This document shows positions 7,744 through 17,795 of a DNA stretch of 41,587 nt, in pieces. Below the pieces are notes generated by a model. The model was not told the DNA's origin, did not search any database, and was given only the letters and a program-made list of their open reading frames with translations. The position numbers and the translations under genes were made by a program. The stretch spans positions 1 to 41,587 of the forward strand of contig CANJIM010000021.1 in NCBI GenBank assembly GCA_947474495.1, written 5' to 3'. Position 1 is the first letter of the stretch; every line of letters begins with the position of its first letter. The DNA comes from Rhodospirillaceae bacterium. GTDB taxonomy: Bacteria > Pseudomonadota > Alphaproteobacteria > SMXQ01.

Positions 7744-8750
7744 CGCTTCTGTAGGGAATTGATGAAGTTCTAATCGCAATCACTTCGTTCTGAAGGTACG
7801 CGCGCCGGCAATCTGCTGCAAATTTTTCGGCTATTTTGGGATCATTCGCAGGACCACACACGATTTCTTTTATTGAAGAAGCCGCTACTTTCTTCCAATT
7901 AAACTCTTGGTCTCTAACAAGAGCATAAGGTCGAGTGCGAAATAGTAATTCAGGCAACTGTGCGGTGATTGGGTAGCTTTGTAAAAAACGATACTCTTGT
8001 TCATTTACATAAGCTTCGTGTTTAAAGCATAACGACAAAAGTATGCAGGATGCAGCTAAGCGAGCAGAGAGGGCGGCTAAAAAATTTGCTATTTCTTGTG
8101 GGGGCAAATCCTTTCCGCGAGGAGTCTCTATAAAAGAGATCGTTTCTTTGGTGAGATTCTCGAGCAGTTCACAAATTTTTTTGTCGTCATATTTTACTGG
8201 AAAAGTTGAATGGTTAGCGTCTTCTGCTCGCGCTGTTATGAAGGCATTTTCTAAAACCTTCGCATCAAATCCTATGGCGTAACCTTTTCCATCGTCTCCG
8301 TAAGCGCGCCATTGACCTAAATCTTTGTCAGTCCGGCTAAAGCAACAAACAAACCATTGCGCTGCTGCCGTTAATTTACCACTCATCGCCTCGACGAAGC
8401 TGTCTGAAAAAAACTTGAATTCAGGTCTCTTGTTCAACTTGGGCAATCAGAATTTTGAACGCGTGCTTCATTCCATGATCAAGTTCCGATGGATCGTTCA
8501 AACTAAATAAATCGGTAAACCATAACTTACCTGTTTCAGGTATGCCCTTAAGGCCTTTGTCATCTGTATAATGATAAATTACGCTGGGCTTTGGAGCGTT
8601 TAAAAGTTCACCAGTGAAATTATCGCATATGGCACTTGATTGTGCGCTGTGACGTTCAAGTGCCTCGATCAACGCTTTTGTTGTATCCACAGATGCCATT
8701 TGCTTATTGCCCCCAGAAATAATATTCACCAATACCTAAATAAACTCCGC
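7715..8750. other. Low-GC insert between the deacetylase-like gene and xseB
   Basis: Base composition changes abruptly to AT-rich at about 7715 and returns to the GC-rich background at about 8745. The stretch contains only the broken DUF2971 gene. No integrase, transposase or long terminal repeat is visible. The only shared flank is a six-base CGCAAT at 7718-7723 and 8752-8757, too short to prove a target duplication. Recent transfer is inferred from composition and from the interrupted gene order. Confidence 0.7.
7733..8699 (-). pseudogene. DUF2971-family protein, split by a frameshift
   Basis: Two adjoining minus-strand frames together make one DUF2971 protein of about 320 residues. The 5' part carries VIYHYTDDKGLKGIPETGKLWFTD and LNDPSELDHG, the usual N-terminal block. 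The 3' part carries WFVCCFSRTDKDLGQWRAYGDDGKGYAIGFD, HEAYVNEQEYRFL and a final IKEIVCGP block. The first frame stops at 8421. The second has no ATG at the junction, only TTG at 8446, and lies one base further along. Removing one base from the GGG at 8441-8443 (CCC on the coding strand) would join them. It could be a real mutation or a sequencing error. The family's function is unknown. The start is taken at ATG 8699; TTG 8732 is an alternative. Confidence 0.8.
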
Positions 8751-8770
8751 GCGCAATCAAGGATTTGACC

Positions 8771-9037
8771 ATGGCCAAGACCGCGTCCGCCGACACTGAA
8801 ATCTCCCCCGACATCGCCGCGCTGTCCTTTGAGGATGCGCTGGCTGAGTTGGAGAAGATCGTCGGCGATTTGGAGCGCGGCAAGGTCAAGCTCGACGATG
8901 CCATCGCCGCCTACACGCGCGGCGCGCAGCTCAAGCGCCATTGCGAGATGAAGCTCGCCGCCGCCAAGGCCAAGGTCGAGAAGATCGTCGTGCGGCCGGA
9001 CGGCAGCGTTTCGGCCGAAGAGACCGAACTCAACTAA
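8771..9037 (+). CDS. xseB: Exodeoxyribonuclease VII small subunit XseB
   Basis: An 88-residue small subunit of exonuclease VII, which with XseA degrades single-stranded DNA to oligonucleotides. The pattern LSFEDALAELEKIVGDLERGKVKLDDAIAAYTRGAQLKRHCEMKL is the family's helical hairpin and fills most of the protein. ATG 8771 has AAGGA at proper distance; the TTG six bases earlier is less likely. It sits 111 bases before ispA, as in many bacteria where xseB and ispA are neighbours. The gene lies immediately after the low-GC insert, which may have replaced its original promoter or separated it from the upstream gene. Confidence 0.94.
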   Translation: MAKTASADTEISPDIAALSFEDALAELEKIVGDLERGKVKLDDAIAAYTRGAQLKRHCEMKLAAAKAKVEKIVVRPDGSVSAEETELN

Positions 9038-9148
9038 CTTCCCAGTTCCCACCGCGCGTCCCGGGACATGACGCGGCGGCTCCGCGCGGCTATGCTGCGG
9101 CCCTGCGTGGCAACTGCGCCGCGCCTGATGAATGTTCAGGCCCTTGCG

Positions 9149-10105
9149 ATGACCAACACCTCGCCCGGCAACGCGCCGGATATTGCCGGCGCTTTGGCGT
9201 CCGCCGCCGTCGCGGTCGAGGGCGTGCTCGACGCCGTGCTGCCGCGCGCCGCCAGCCGGCCCGAGCATGCGCTGCCCGAGGACGTGCTGTTCGATGCCAT
9301 GCGCTATGCCGTGATGAACGGCGGCAAGCGCTTCCGCCCGGCCTTGTCGCTCGCCTGCGCCCGGCTGTTCGACCTGCCCGATACGTCGGTGCTGCGCGCC
9401 GCCGCCGCCGTCGAACTGGTCCATTGCTATTCGCTGGTGCATGACGACCTGCCGGCGATGGACGACGACGACATGCGGCGCGGCCAGCCGTCCTGCCATG
9501 CCAAGTTCGGCGAGGCGACCGCGATCCTGGCGGGCGACGCGCTGATGACGCTGGCCTTCGAGGTGCTGGCCGATCCCGCCACCCATCCGGATGCGGCGCG
9601 GCGCACCGAGCTGATCCTCGCCCTGGCGCGCGCCGCCGGGCCCCAGGGCATGGTGGCCGGGCAGATGATCGACCTCGCCGCCGAGGGCAAGACCGCCATG
9701 GGAGCAGGGGCGCCTCGTTCGCTCGATGCCGACGGTATTGCCCGCATGGAAGAATTGAAGACCGCCGCCCTGATTTCGGCGGCCTGCGAGGCGCCGGCCA
9801 TCCTCGCCGGAGCCTCCGCCGAGGCGCGCGGCAAGCTCGCTGCCTATGCCCGCGCGCTCGGCCTGGCCTATCAGGTGACCGACGATCTGCTCGACGCCGA
9901 GGGCGGCTCGGCCGAGATCGGCAAGACCGCCGGCAAGGACGCCGCCGCCGGCAAGGCGACCTTCGTCGCCACCCTGGGGCTGGCGGGAGCAAGGGCCGAG
10001 GCCGAGCGTTTACTGCGGGACGCCGGTCAAAGCCTTGATTTCTTCGGGGAAAAGGCCGAATTTCTGCGCCACTTGACGCGGTTCGTTCTCGAACGGCGTA
10101 AGTGA
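9149..10105 (+). CDS. ispA: Farnesyl/geranyl diphosphate synthase (polyprenyl synthetase)
   Basis: A 318-residue prenyltransferase that condenses isopentenyl diphosphate with allylic diphosphates, normally to farnesyl diphosphate. The first Asp-rich motif is in LVHDDLPAMDDDDMRRG and the second in YQVTDDLLDAEG; the GKTAGKDAAAGKATF block between helices is typical of IspA. NGGKRFRP near the N-terminus binds the homoallylic diphosphate. Several upstream start codons exist (9068, 9128). ATG 9149 gives the usual length but no start has a clear ribosome-binding site. It lies between xseB and dxs and supplies the next steps of the same isoprenoid pathway. Confidence 0.93.
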   Translation: MTNTSPGNAPDIAGALASAAVAVEGVLDAVLPRAASRPEHALPEDVLFDAMRYAVMNGGKRFRPALSLACARLFDLPDTSVLRAAAAVELVHCYSLVHDDLPAMDDDDMRRGQPSCHAKFGEATAILAGDALMTLAFEVLADPATHPDAARRTELILALARAAGPQGMVAGQMIDLAAEGKTAMGAGAPRSLDADGIARMEELKTAALISAACEAPAILAGASAEARGKLAAYARALGLAYQVTDDLLDAEGGSAEIGKTAGKDAAAGKATFVATLGLAGARAEAERLLRDAGQSLDFFGEKAEFLRHLTRFVLERRK

Positions 10106-10182
10106 TTGGAATAAAATAAGAAGTTTCCGGGGCCCCGACCATCAGGGTGGGCCACCGAGGCTTTCGGACCGTATACCCCCGT

Positions 10183-12135
10183 ATGACCAGCGAATTACCC
10201 CCGAGCAAGACGCCGCTGTTGGACGAAGTCCACTTCCCGGCGGACCTGCGCCAGCTGCCCGAAAAAGACCTCCGCCAGCTCGCCGACGAGCTGCGCGCGG
10301 AGATGATCGAAGCCGTCTCGATCACCGGCGGCCATTTGGGCGCCGGGCTCGGTGTCGTCGAGCTGACGGTGGCGCTGCATTACGTGTTCAACACGCCGGA
10401 CGACAAGCTGATCTGGGACGTCGGCCACCAGGCCTATCCGCATAAGATCCTCACCGGCCGGCGCGAGCGCATCCGCACCCTGCGTCAGGGTGGCGGCCTG
10501 TCCGGCTTCACGCGCCGCAGCGAGAGCGAATATGACCCGTTCGGCGCGGCGCATAGCTCGACCTCGATTTCCGCCGCGCTCGGCATGGCCGTGGCGCGCG
10601 ATCTCAAGGGCGAGAGCCGCAACGTCATCGCCGTGATCGGCGACGGCGCCATGAGCGCCGGCATGGCCTATGAGGCGATGAACAACGCCGGCTCGATGAA
10701 GTCGCGCCTCGTCGTCATCCTCAACGACAACGACATGTCGATCGCGCCGCCGGTCGGCGCCATGAGCGCCTATCTGTCGCGCCTGATCTCGTCGAAGTCC
10801 TATCGCGCCGCGCGCAGCGCCGCCAAGGCGGTGACCGAGAAGCTGCCGCGCCCGCTGAAGAACGCGGCCAAGCGCGCCGAGGAATATGCCCGCGGCATGG
10901 TCACCGGCGGCACGCTGTTCGAGGAGCTCGGCTTCTATTACGTCGGCCCGATCGACGGCCACAATCTTGAGCATCTGCTGCCGGTGCTGAAGAACGTGCG
11001 CGATATGAAAGAGCCGCGCCCGGTGCTGGTCCATGTGGTCACGCAAAAGGGCCATGGCTACGCGCCGGCCGAGGCCGCCGAGGACAAATATCACGGCGTC
11101 GGCAAGTTCGATGTCGTCACCGGCGCGCAAGCCAAGGTCAAGGCCGCCGCGCCGAGTTACACGCGCGTCTTCGCCGACGCCTTGATCGCCGAGGCCGAGA
11201 AGGACGAGCGCATCATCGCGCTGACGGCCGCCATGCCGTCGGGCACCGGCATCGATCTGTTCGCCAAGCGCTTTCCCGAGCGTTCGTTCGATGTCGGCAT
11301 CGCCGAGCAGCATGCCGTCACCTTCGCCGCCGGTCTGGCGACCGAGGGCTTCAAGCCCTTCGCGACGATCTATTCGACCTTCCTGCAGCGCGCCTATGAC
11401 CAGGTGGTGCATGACGTCGCCATCCAGCAGCTGCCGGTGCGCTTCGCGCTCGACCGCGCCGGTCTGGTCGGCGCCGACGGCGCCACCCATGCCGGCGCCT
11501 TCGATGTCGCGTATCTCGGTTGCCTGCCGGGCTTCGTCATCATGGCCGCCGCCGACGAGGCCGAGCTGGTGCATATGGTGGCGACGCAGGTCGCCATCGA
11601 CGACCGCCCGAGCGCGCTCCGTTATCCGCGCGGCGAGGGCTTCGGCGTGCAACTGCCGACCCAGGGCGTGCAACTGCAACTCGGCAAGGGCCGCATTCTG
11701 CGCGAAGGCACTTCGGTCGCCATCGTCAGCTTTGGCGCGCGCCTCCATGAAGCGCTCGCCGCCGCCGACATGCTGGCGACCTTCGGCCTGTCCGCCACTG
11801 TCGCCGATGCGCGCTTCGCCAAGCCGCTGGATACCGACATGATGCGCCGCCTGGCGCGCGAGCATGAGGTGATGATCACCATCGAGGAGGGCAGCATCGG
11901 CGGCTTCGGCACGCAGGTGATGCAGTATCTCGCTCTCGAAGGCGCCCTCGACACTGGCGTGAAGTTCCGCCCGATGACGCTGCCCGACGTCTTCCTCGAG
12001 CATGATTCGCCGGCCAAGCAATATGCCGAGGCCGGCCTCGACGCGGCGCATATCGTCGCCACGGCGATGGCGGCGCTCGGACGCAACGGCGATTACCTCG
12101 CCAGCGCGGCCGTCAGCGGTCTCAAGCGACCGTAG
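10183..12135 (+). CDS. dxs: 1-deoxy-D-xylulose-5-phosphate synthase
   Basis: A 650-residue thiamine-diphosphate enzyme that joins pyruvate and glyceraldehyde 3-phosphate in the first step of the MEP isoprenoid pathway. Landmarks in order are [17 protein letters not shown], the thiamine-diphosphate motif [18 protein letters not shown]...NDNDMS, and the catalytic Glu in [32 protein letters not shown] and [18 protein letters not shown] follow. Length and motifs are complete. ATG 10183 starts a protein with the usual N-terminus; an upstream GTG at 10147 would add 12 residues. It forms an isoprenoid pair with ispA, 77 bases upstream. Confidence 0.96.
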   Translation: MTSELPPSKTPLLDEVHFPADLRQLPEKDLRQLADELRAEMIEAVSITGGHLGAGLGVVELTVALHYVFNTPDDKLIWDVGHQAYPHKILTGRRERIRTLRQGGGLSGFTRRSESEYDPFGAAHSSTSISAALGMAVARDLKGESRNVIAVIGDGAMSAGMAYEAMNNAGSMKSRLVVILNDNDMSIAPPVGAMSAYLSRLISSKSYRAARSAAKAVTEKLPRPLKNAAKRAEEYARGMVTGGTLFEELGFYYVGPIDGHNLEHLLPVLKNVRDMKEPRPVLVHVVTQKGHGYAPAEAAEDKYHGVGKFDVVTGAQAKVKAAAPSYTRVFADALIAEAEKDERIIALTAAMPSGTGIDLFAKRFPERSFDVGIAEQHAVTFAAGLATEGFKPFATIYSTFLQRAYDQVVHDVAIQQLPVRFALDRAGLVGADGATHAGAFDVAYLGCLPGFVIMAAADEAELVHMVATQVAIDDRPSALRYPRGEGFGVQLPTQGVQLQLGKGRILREGTSVAIVSFGARLHEALAAADMLATFGLSATVADARFAKPLDTDMMRRLAREHEVMITIEEGSIGGFGTQVMQYLALEGALDTGVKFRPMTLPDVFLEHDSPAKQYAEAGLDAAHIVATAMAALGRNGDYLASAAVSGLKRP

Positions 12136-12159
12136 CCGCCCCATTACTGCTCTAGGGCG

Positions 12160-12178
12160 GGCTCTTTTATAAAGAGCC
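12160..12178. terminator. Perfect short hairpin after dxs
   Basis: GGCTCTTT (12160-12167) and AAAGAGCC (12171-12178) form an 8-bp stem with a three-base loop, 25 bases after the dxs stop. No T run follows, so intrinsic termination is uncertain; it may only weaken read-through into the MATE gene. Confidence 0.4.
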
Positions 12179-12255
12179 GCAATTCGGCCTTTGTCCCGTT
12201 TTTGTCGCGCCGCGCAGCCAGACTGCGCTGTGTTCCCATTTTGAGATTGCTTGCG

Positions 12256-13652
12256 ATGTCCGCCGCCCTGTCCTCCGTATCTACCGTCTCACGCGGCGCC
12301 CTGTGGCGCGCCGAAGTGAAGGCCATGCTCGCGCTCGGCGTGCCGCTGGCGCTCAGCCAATTGGCGCAGATCGCGATTCAGACCACCGACGTGGTGCTGC
12401 TCGGCTGGCTCGGCCCCGAGTCGCTGGCCGCGGCCGGCTTGGCGACCAACATCTGGGTCATCATGTTCCTGTTCGGGCTCGGCGTGGTCAGCGCCGTTTC
12501 GCCCATCGTGTCGCAGATCGTCGGCCGGCCGGAAAAGCGCGGCAAGGTGCGCGCCATCCGCCGCATCGTGCGCCAGGGCTTCTGGGCCGCTGGTTTGCTC
12601 TCCGTGCCCTTCATGCTGGTGTGCTGGCACATCCAGGCGATCCTGCTGCTGTTCGGCCAGGACCCTTTGCTGGCCGCCGCCGCCGAGCCGTTCCTGCGCG
12701 CGCTGATGTGGGCGACCCTGCCGGCCCTGTGGTTCGTCGTGCTGCGCTGCTTCGTCTCGGCCTTCGAGCGCACCCGCGCCGTGCTGATCGTCACCGTCTG
12801 CGGTATCCTGTTCAACGCGCTGATCAATTACGGCCTGATCTTCGGGCACTTTGGGTTGCCTCGCCTCGAACTGCTCGGCGCCGGCATCGGTTCGGCGATC
12901 ACCCACAGCAGCATGACCGTCATCATGTTGGCCTATGTGCTGCGCGACAAACGCTTCCGCCGCTACTACATCCTCGGCCGCTTGTGGCGCGCCGACTGGT
13001 CGCGCCTGGGCGAAATTTTCCGCATCGGCCTGCCGATCGGCAGCATGTGGGTGCTCGAGGTCGGCGTCTTCACCGCCGCTTTGCTGCTGATGGGCTTGAT
13101 CGGCACCACCGCCATCGCCGCCCATCAGATCGCCCTGCAATGCGCCGCGATTACTTTTATGGTGCCGCTCGGCATGGCGATGGCCGCCACCGTGCGCGTC
13201 GGCGTCGCCATCGGCGGCGACGACATGGCGGGCGCCCGCCGCGCCGGCTTCACGGCGCAAGCGCTCGGCGTCGGCTTCATGGGCCTCAGCGCCTTGACCT
13301 TCCTGTTCGCCGGGCCGCATCTCGTCGGCCTGTTTCTCGATGCCGAACGGCCCGATACGTTGCCGGTCTCGCTGCTCGCCGCGCAATTGCTGGTCGTCGC
13401 CGGCATCTTCCAGATGTTCGACGGCGCCCAGAGCGTCGCCGCCGGGGCGCTGCGCGGCTTGAAAGACACGCGCTGGCCGCTCGCCATCGCGCTGGTCGCC
13501 TATTGGCTGATCGCCTTTCCGCTCGGCGTGCTGTTCGGTTTTCCGTTCAAGCTGGGCGCGGTCGGCATTTGGATCGGCCTCGTCGCCGGCCTCGCCATCG
13601 CCGCCGTGCTGCTGACCCTGCGCTTCCATTGGCTAACCAAGCGGCGGGCGTC

Positions 13653-13656
<4 letters not shown>
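12256..13656 (+). CDS. MATE family multidrug/Na+ or H+ antiporter
   Basis: A 466-residue inner-membrane exporter of the multidrug and toxic compound extrusion family. About twelve hydrophobic segments run through the sequence in two similar halves. The family opening is seen in LALGVPLALSQLAQIAIQTTDVVLLGWLG and the second-half counterpart in IFRIGLPIGSMWVLEVGVFTAALLLMGLIGTTAIAAHQIAL. Such proteins expel cationic drugs or metabolites using an ion gradient; the substrate here is unknown. ATG 12256 was chosen with GAGA upstream. The stop overlaps the tlyA start (ATGA), so the two are translationally coupled, although their functions are not obviously linked. Confidence 0.92.
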
Positions 13657-14414
<758 letters not shown>

Positions 14415-14431
14415 CGTGTTAGGATCAATCT

Positions 14432-15757
14432 ATGTCTGATGAACTCGAACTGACCGTGCAGAGCCTGGGCGCCGAGGGCGACGGCATCGCCACGCTCGCC
14501 CATGGCGGCACCGACGGCGCGCGGGTCTATGTGCCCTTCGCCCTGCCGGGCGAGGTGGTGCGGGCGCGCGTGACGCCGACGCCGGACGGCTTGCAGGGCA
14601 CGGTGGTCGAAATTCTCAAAGCCTCGCCGGACCGCATTGCGCCGGCTTGCCCGAATTTCAAGCGCTGCGGCGGCTGCGTCATGGAGCATCTCGCGCCCAA
14701 GCCCTATGCGGTCTGGAAGCGGGGCCTGGTCGTCGAGGCGCTGGCTCATGTCGGCTTAGGCGACGCGCCGATCGGCGATCTGGCCAGCGTGCCGCCGCAG
14801 TCTCGCCGCCGCGCCACCTTCTTCGCCCATCGCCAGCCGCAAAGCGAAAGCGGCAGCGGCGCAGTGCGTCTCGGCTTTCAGGCGCGCAGCAGCCATGACG
14901 TGATCGACTTCAACGACTGCGCCGCGCTGTCGCCGGCCTTGCTCGCCCTGCTGCCACCGCTGCGCGATCTGTTCGCGCGCATTCTGCCGCCGGGTGGCCG
15001 CGCCGAGGCGATGGTCAACCAGCTCGACGACGGCCTTGATCTCGTGATGCGCACGCCGGGCAAGCTGCCGGCGCCGATTCGCCAGATGTTCGCCGAGTTC
15101 GCCGGCGCCCGCAATTTGCAGCGCCTATCCTGGCAATCGCTTGTCCATAACGGCCCGCCGACCACGCCGGAGACAGTCGTTTCACGCCGTCCGGCACAAG
15201 TCACGTTCGGCAAGGCGCAAGTCGCGCTGCCGCCCGGCGCTTTCTTGCAAGCGACCAAAGAGGGCGAGCGCTTGCTCGTCGAGGCGGTGCTCGCCGCCTT
15301 CAAAGGCGCGAAGGTCAAGCGCATCGCCGATCTGTTCTGCGGCGCGGGGGCGTTCAGCTTTCCGCTGATCTCCGTCGGTTCGGTCCATGCCATCGACGGC
15401 GATGCGGCGCTGGTCGGCGCATTGCGCAAGGGCGCCGACGCGTCGGGCATCGGTAACAAGCTGTCGACCGAAACGCGCGACCTGATGAAGCGCCCGCTGA
15501 TCGCCGACGATCTCAAGAAGTTCGATGCGGTGGTGTTCGATCCACCGCGCGCCGGCGCGTCGTCCCAGGCCGGGCGCCTGGCGGCCTCGAAGATTCCGCT
15601 GGTCGTCGCGGTCTCGTGCAATCCGGCGAGCTTCGCGCGCGACGCCAAATTGCTGGTCGACGGCGGCTACCGGCTGGAATCGGTCCTGCCGATCGACCAG
15701 TTCCTGTGGACGCCGCATCTCGAAGTGGTCGGCGTGTTCCGGCGCGGCAAAGCCTGA
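14432..15757 (+). CDS. RlmD/TrmA-type class I SAM-dependent RNA (uracil-5) methyltransferase
   Basis: A 441-residue RNA methyltransferase. Residues 5-60 form a TRAM domain for RNA binding. CPNFKRCGGC (Cys 73, 79, 82), with a further Cys in FNDCAAL, can hold an iron-sulfur cluster as in RlmD. The C-terminal Rossmann domain shows IADLFCGAGAFSFPL, VVFDPPRAGASSQ and the catalytic Cys in VAVSCNPASFARD, with a terminal Glu region HLEVVGVF. It should form 5-methyluridine in rRNA or tRNA; which base cannot be told. It starts 17 bases after tlyA, so two rRNA/tRNA methyltransferases are in one operon. Confidence 0.9.
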   Translation: MSDELELTVQSLGAEGDGIATLAHGGTDGARVYVPFALPGEVVRARVTPTPDGLQGTVVEILKASPDRIAPACPNFKRCGGCVMEHLAPKPYAVWKRGLVVEALAHVGLGDAPIGDLASVPPQSRRRATFFAHRQPQSESGSGAVRLGFQARSSHDVIDFNDCAALSPALLALLPPLRDLFARILPPGGRAEAMVNQLDDGLDLVMRTPGKLPAPIRQMFAEFAGARNLQRLSWQSLVHNGPPTTPETVVSRRPAQVTFGKAQVALPPGAFLQATKEGERLLVEAVLAAFKGAKVKRIADLFCGAGAFSFPLISVGSVHAIDGDAALVGALRKGADASGIGNKLSTETRDLMKRPLIADDLKKFDAVVFDPPRAGASSQAGRLAASKIPLVVAVSCNPASFARDAKLLVDGGYRLESVLPIDQFLWTPHLEVVGVFRRGKA

Positions 15758-15822
15758 CCGTTGACGGGCCCCGTCCGGCCCGATATGCACGGCAGTAAGA
15801 CCAAAAAGCCAGGGAGACTAAC

Positions 15823-16803
15823 ATGCGGATTTGCATCTTCGGCGCGGGCGCCATCGGCGGCTTCATGGGTGCCGAATTGGCTTTGGCCGGCGCCGATGTC
15901 ACGCTGATCGCGCGTGGGCCGCATCTGGCGGCCATGCAGAAGGACGGCCTCAAGCTCATGCGCGGCGGCGAGGAAAAGATCGCCAAGGTGCGCGCCTACG
16001 AGACCGCTGCCGAGGCCGGACCGCAGGATTTCGTCGTTATCACCTTGAAGGCCCATTCGGTGCCCGGTGTCGTGCCGGCGCTGCAGCCGCTGCTCGGGCC
16101 GGACACCGCCATCGTCTGGGGCGTCAATGGCGTGCCCTGGTGGTATTTCTACGGCCTCGACTCGCCCCATAAGGACGCGCGGCTCGCCAGCGTCGATCCC
16201 GGCGACGTGCAGTGGAACGGCCTCGGCCCGGAGCGCATGATCGGCTGCGTCGTCTATCCCGCCTGCGAAGTGATCGCGCCCGGCGTCGTCCAGCATGTCG
16301 AAGGCGACCGCTTCACCCTCGGCGAGCCGTCCGGCGAAAAGACGGCTCGCGTCACGGCGCTGTCCGAGGCTTTGATGAAGGCCGGCCTGAAGGCGCCGGT
16401 GCGGCCGCGCATTCGCGACGAAATCTGGATCAAGCTGTGGGGTAACCTCTGCTTCAATCCGATTAGCGCATTGACCCACGCGACGCTCGACGTCATCGCT
16501 ACCGAGCCCGGCACGCGCGCCGTGGCGCGCGCCATGATGCTGGAGGCGCAGGCCATCGGCGAAAAACTCGGTGTGAAATTCGGCATCGACGTCGACAAGC
16601 GCATCGCCGGCGCGGCCGGCGTCGGCGCGCACAAGACCTCGATGCTGCAAGATCTGGAGCGCGGGCGGCCGATGGAGATCGACGCCCTGGTCACGGCGGT
16701 GCAGGAGATGGGCCGTCTGGTCGAACTGCCGACGCCGACCGTCGATACCGTGCTGGCGCTGATCCGCCAGCGCGCGGTGGCCGCCGGGCTTTACCATAGC
16801 TAA
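15823..16803 (+). CDS. Ketopantoate reductase family protein (2-dehydropantoate 2-reductase)
   Basis: A 326-residue NADPH-dependent reductase. The nucleotide-binding fold begins at residue 1: MRICIFGAGAIGGFMGAELA. Substrate-domain features include the catalytic Lys region IWIKLWGNLCFNPISALTH and the C-terminal HKTSMLQDLERGRPMEIDALVTAVQEMG, which is typical of PanE. PanE makes pantoate for coenzyme A, but many paralogues act on other 2-oxo acids. Here the neighbours are an alpha/beta hydrolase and an FAH-family enzyme rather than pantothenate genes, so a catabolic paralogue is equally possible. A GGGAG ribosome-binding site precedes ATG 15823. Confidence 0.85.
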   Translation: MRICIFGAGAIGGFMGAELALAGADVTLIARGPHLAAMQKDGLKLMRGGEEKIAKVRAYETAAEAGPQDFVVITLKAHSVPGVVPALQPLLGPDTAIVWGVNGVPWWYFYGLDSPHKDARLASVDPGDVQWNGLGPERMIGCVVYPACEVIAPGVVQHVEGDRFTLGEPSGEKTARVTALSEALMKAGLKAPVRPRIRDEIWIKLWGNLCFNPISALTHATLDVIATEPGTRAVARAMMLEAQAIGEKLGVKFGIDVDKRIAGAAGVGAHKTSMLQDLERGRPMEIDALVTAVQEMGRLVELPTPTVDTVLALIRQRAVAAGLYHS

Positions 16804-16909
16804 GCCGCATTTTTAGGGCCGGAACGCTGGCCGAAAAACGCCGCACCGTGCTAACAATACAGGAACGAAGACCCCGGCTCCGGGGCGCATCATCGTAAGG
16901 GAGATTGCC

Positions 16910-17788
16910 ATGGCCACAGCCGTTCAGACTGGCGTGCAGGACAAGTTCGTCACCATCGACGGGCTGAAGATCCGCTACATCGAAGAAGGCGCGGGCCATC
17001 CGGTCATCCTGTTACACGGCGCATCGCTCGGTTCGTCGGCCGATGTGTTCCGCCGCAACCTCGGCCCGTTATCGCGCGGTGGTTTCCGCGTCATCGCCTT
17101 CGATCAGCCGGGCTTCGGCTTGTCGGACAATCCGGCCGATCACGGCGCCGGCTTGCGCAAGAAGATGATCCCGAAATTCATCGACGCCCTCGGTCTCGGC
17201 AAGGTCGCCGTCATCGCCCATTCGCAGGCCGGCAGCACCGCCGTCTCGCTCGCGCTCGCCGAGCCGGAGCGTTACAGCCATATCGCCGTGCTCGGCACCG
17301 GCAGCCTGCTGCCGCCGCTGGAGGAAAAGCCCGATGCCGGCGCCGACCGCCAGGCCGCCGTGCAGCAGCGCCTGGAGCGCCGCATGGCCGCCTCCGAGCC
17401 GACCATCGACGACACACGCAAGTTGCTCGAGGCGAACCTGTTCCACCATGAGCTGATCACGCCCGACGAATTGGCGCTGCGCCATCAGAACAGCACCGGC
17501 AAGAACTTCGAGGCCTTCGTCGCGCGCAACGAGCTCAGCGAGTCGAACAAGGCGAAGCCGAAGGACAAGACCGGTCCCGAGCAGTGGGAGACGCTGACCG
17601 ATCTGAAGATGCCGCTGCTGATGATCTACGGCAAAAACGACCGCGCCAATGCCTTCGAAAAGGCGACGCTTTTGAAGGAGCGCCGCCCGCAGCTCGATCT
17701 GCATATCGTCGACGGCTGCAAGCATCTGGTGCCGTGGGACGCCGCCGACGAGGTCCATCGCCTCGCCGTGCCCTTCCTGAAGCGTTGA
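16910..17788 (+). CDS. Alpha/beta fold hydrolase
   Basis: A 292-residue hydrolase of the alpha/beta fold. The oxyanion segment is VILLHGAS, the nucleophile Ser lies in VIAHSQAGS (an Ala replaces the first Gly of the usual GxSxG), the acid in LLMIYGKNDRAN and the His in VDGCKHLVPWD. This arrangement resembles C-C bond hydrolases of meta-cleavage pathways, but an esterase is also possible. A good GGGAG site precedes ATG 16910. It is seven bases upstream of the FAH-family gene, so the two are surely co-transcribed. A hydrolase next to an FAH-family enzyme is common in aromatic or side-chain degradation. Confidence 0.86.
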   Translation: MATAVQTGVQDKFVTIDGLKIRYIEEGAGHPVILLHGASLGSSADVFRRNLGPLSRGGFRVIAFDQPGFGLSDNPADHGAGLRKKMIPKFIDALGLGKVAVIAHSQAGSTAVSLALAEPERYSHIAVLGTGSLLPPLEEKPDAGADRQAAVQQRLERRMAASEPTIDDTRKLLEANLFHHELITPDELALRHQNSTGKNFEAFVARNELSESNKAKPKDKTGPEQWETLTDLKMPLLMIYGKNDRANAFEKATLLKERRPQLDLHIVDGCKHLVPWDAADEVHRLAVPFLKR

Positions 17789-17795
17789 GGGTCGC

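Noticed and set aside
7718-8757. Six-base CGCAAT flanking the low-GC insert as a target duplication
   Set aside because: Six bases occur by chance too often, and no transposase or terminal repeat supports it.
10195-12144. Minus-strand open frame of 649 residues
   Set aside because: It is antisense to dxs, shows no family motif and has the low-complexity His/Arg/Gly composition typical of shadow frames in GC-rich DNA.
12303-13652. Long upstream extension in the tlyA frame
   Set aside because: The upstream part overlaps the MATE gene and is Arg/Pro-rich nonsense; TlyA starts at 13653 with its S4 domain.
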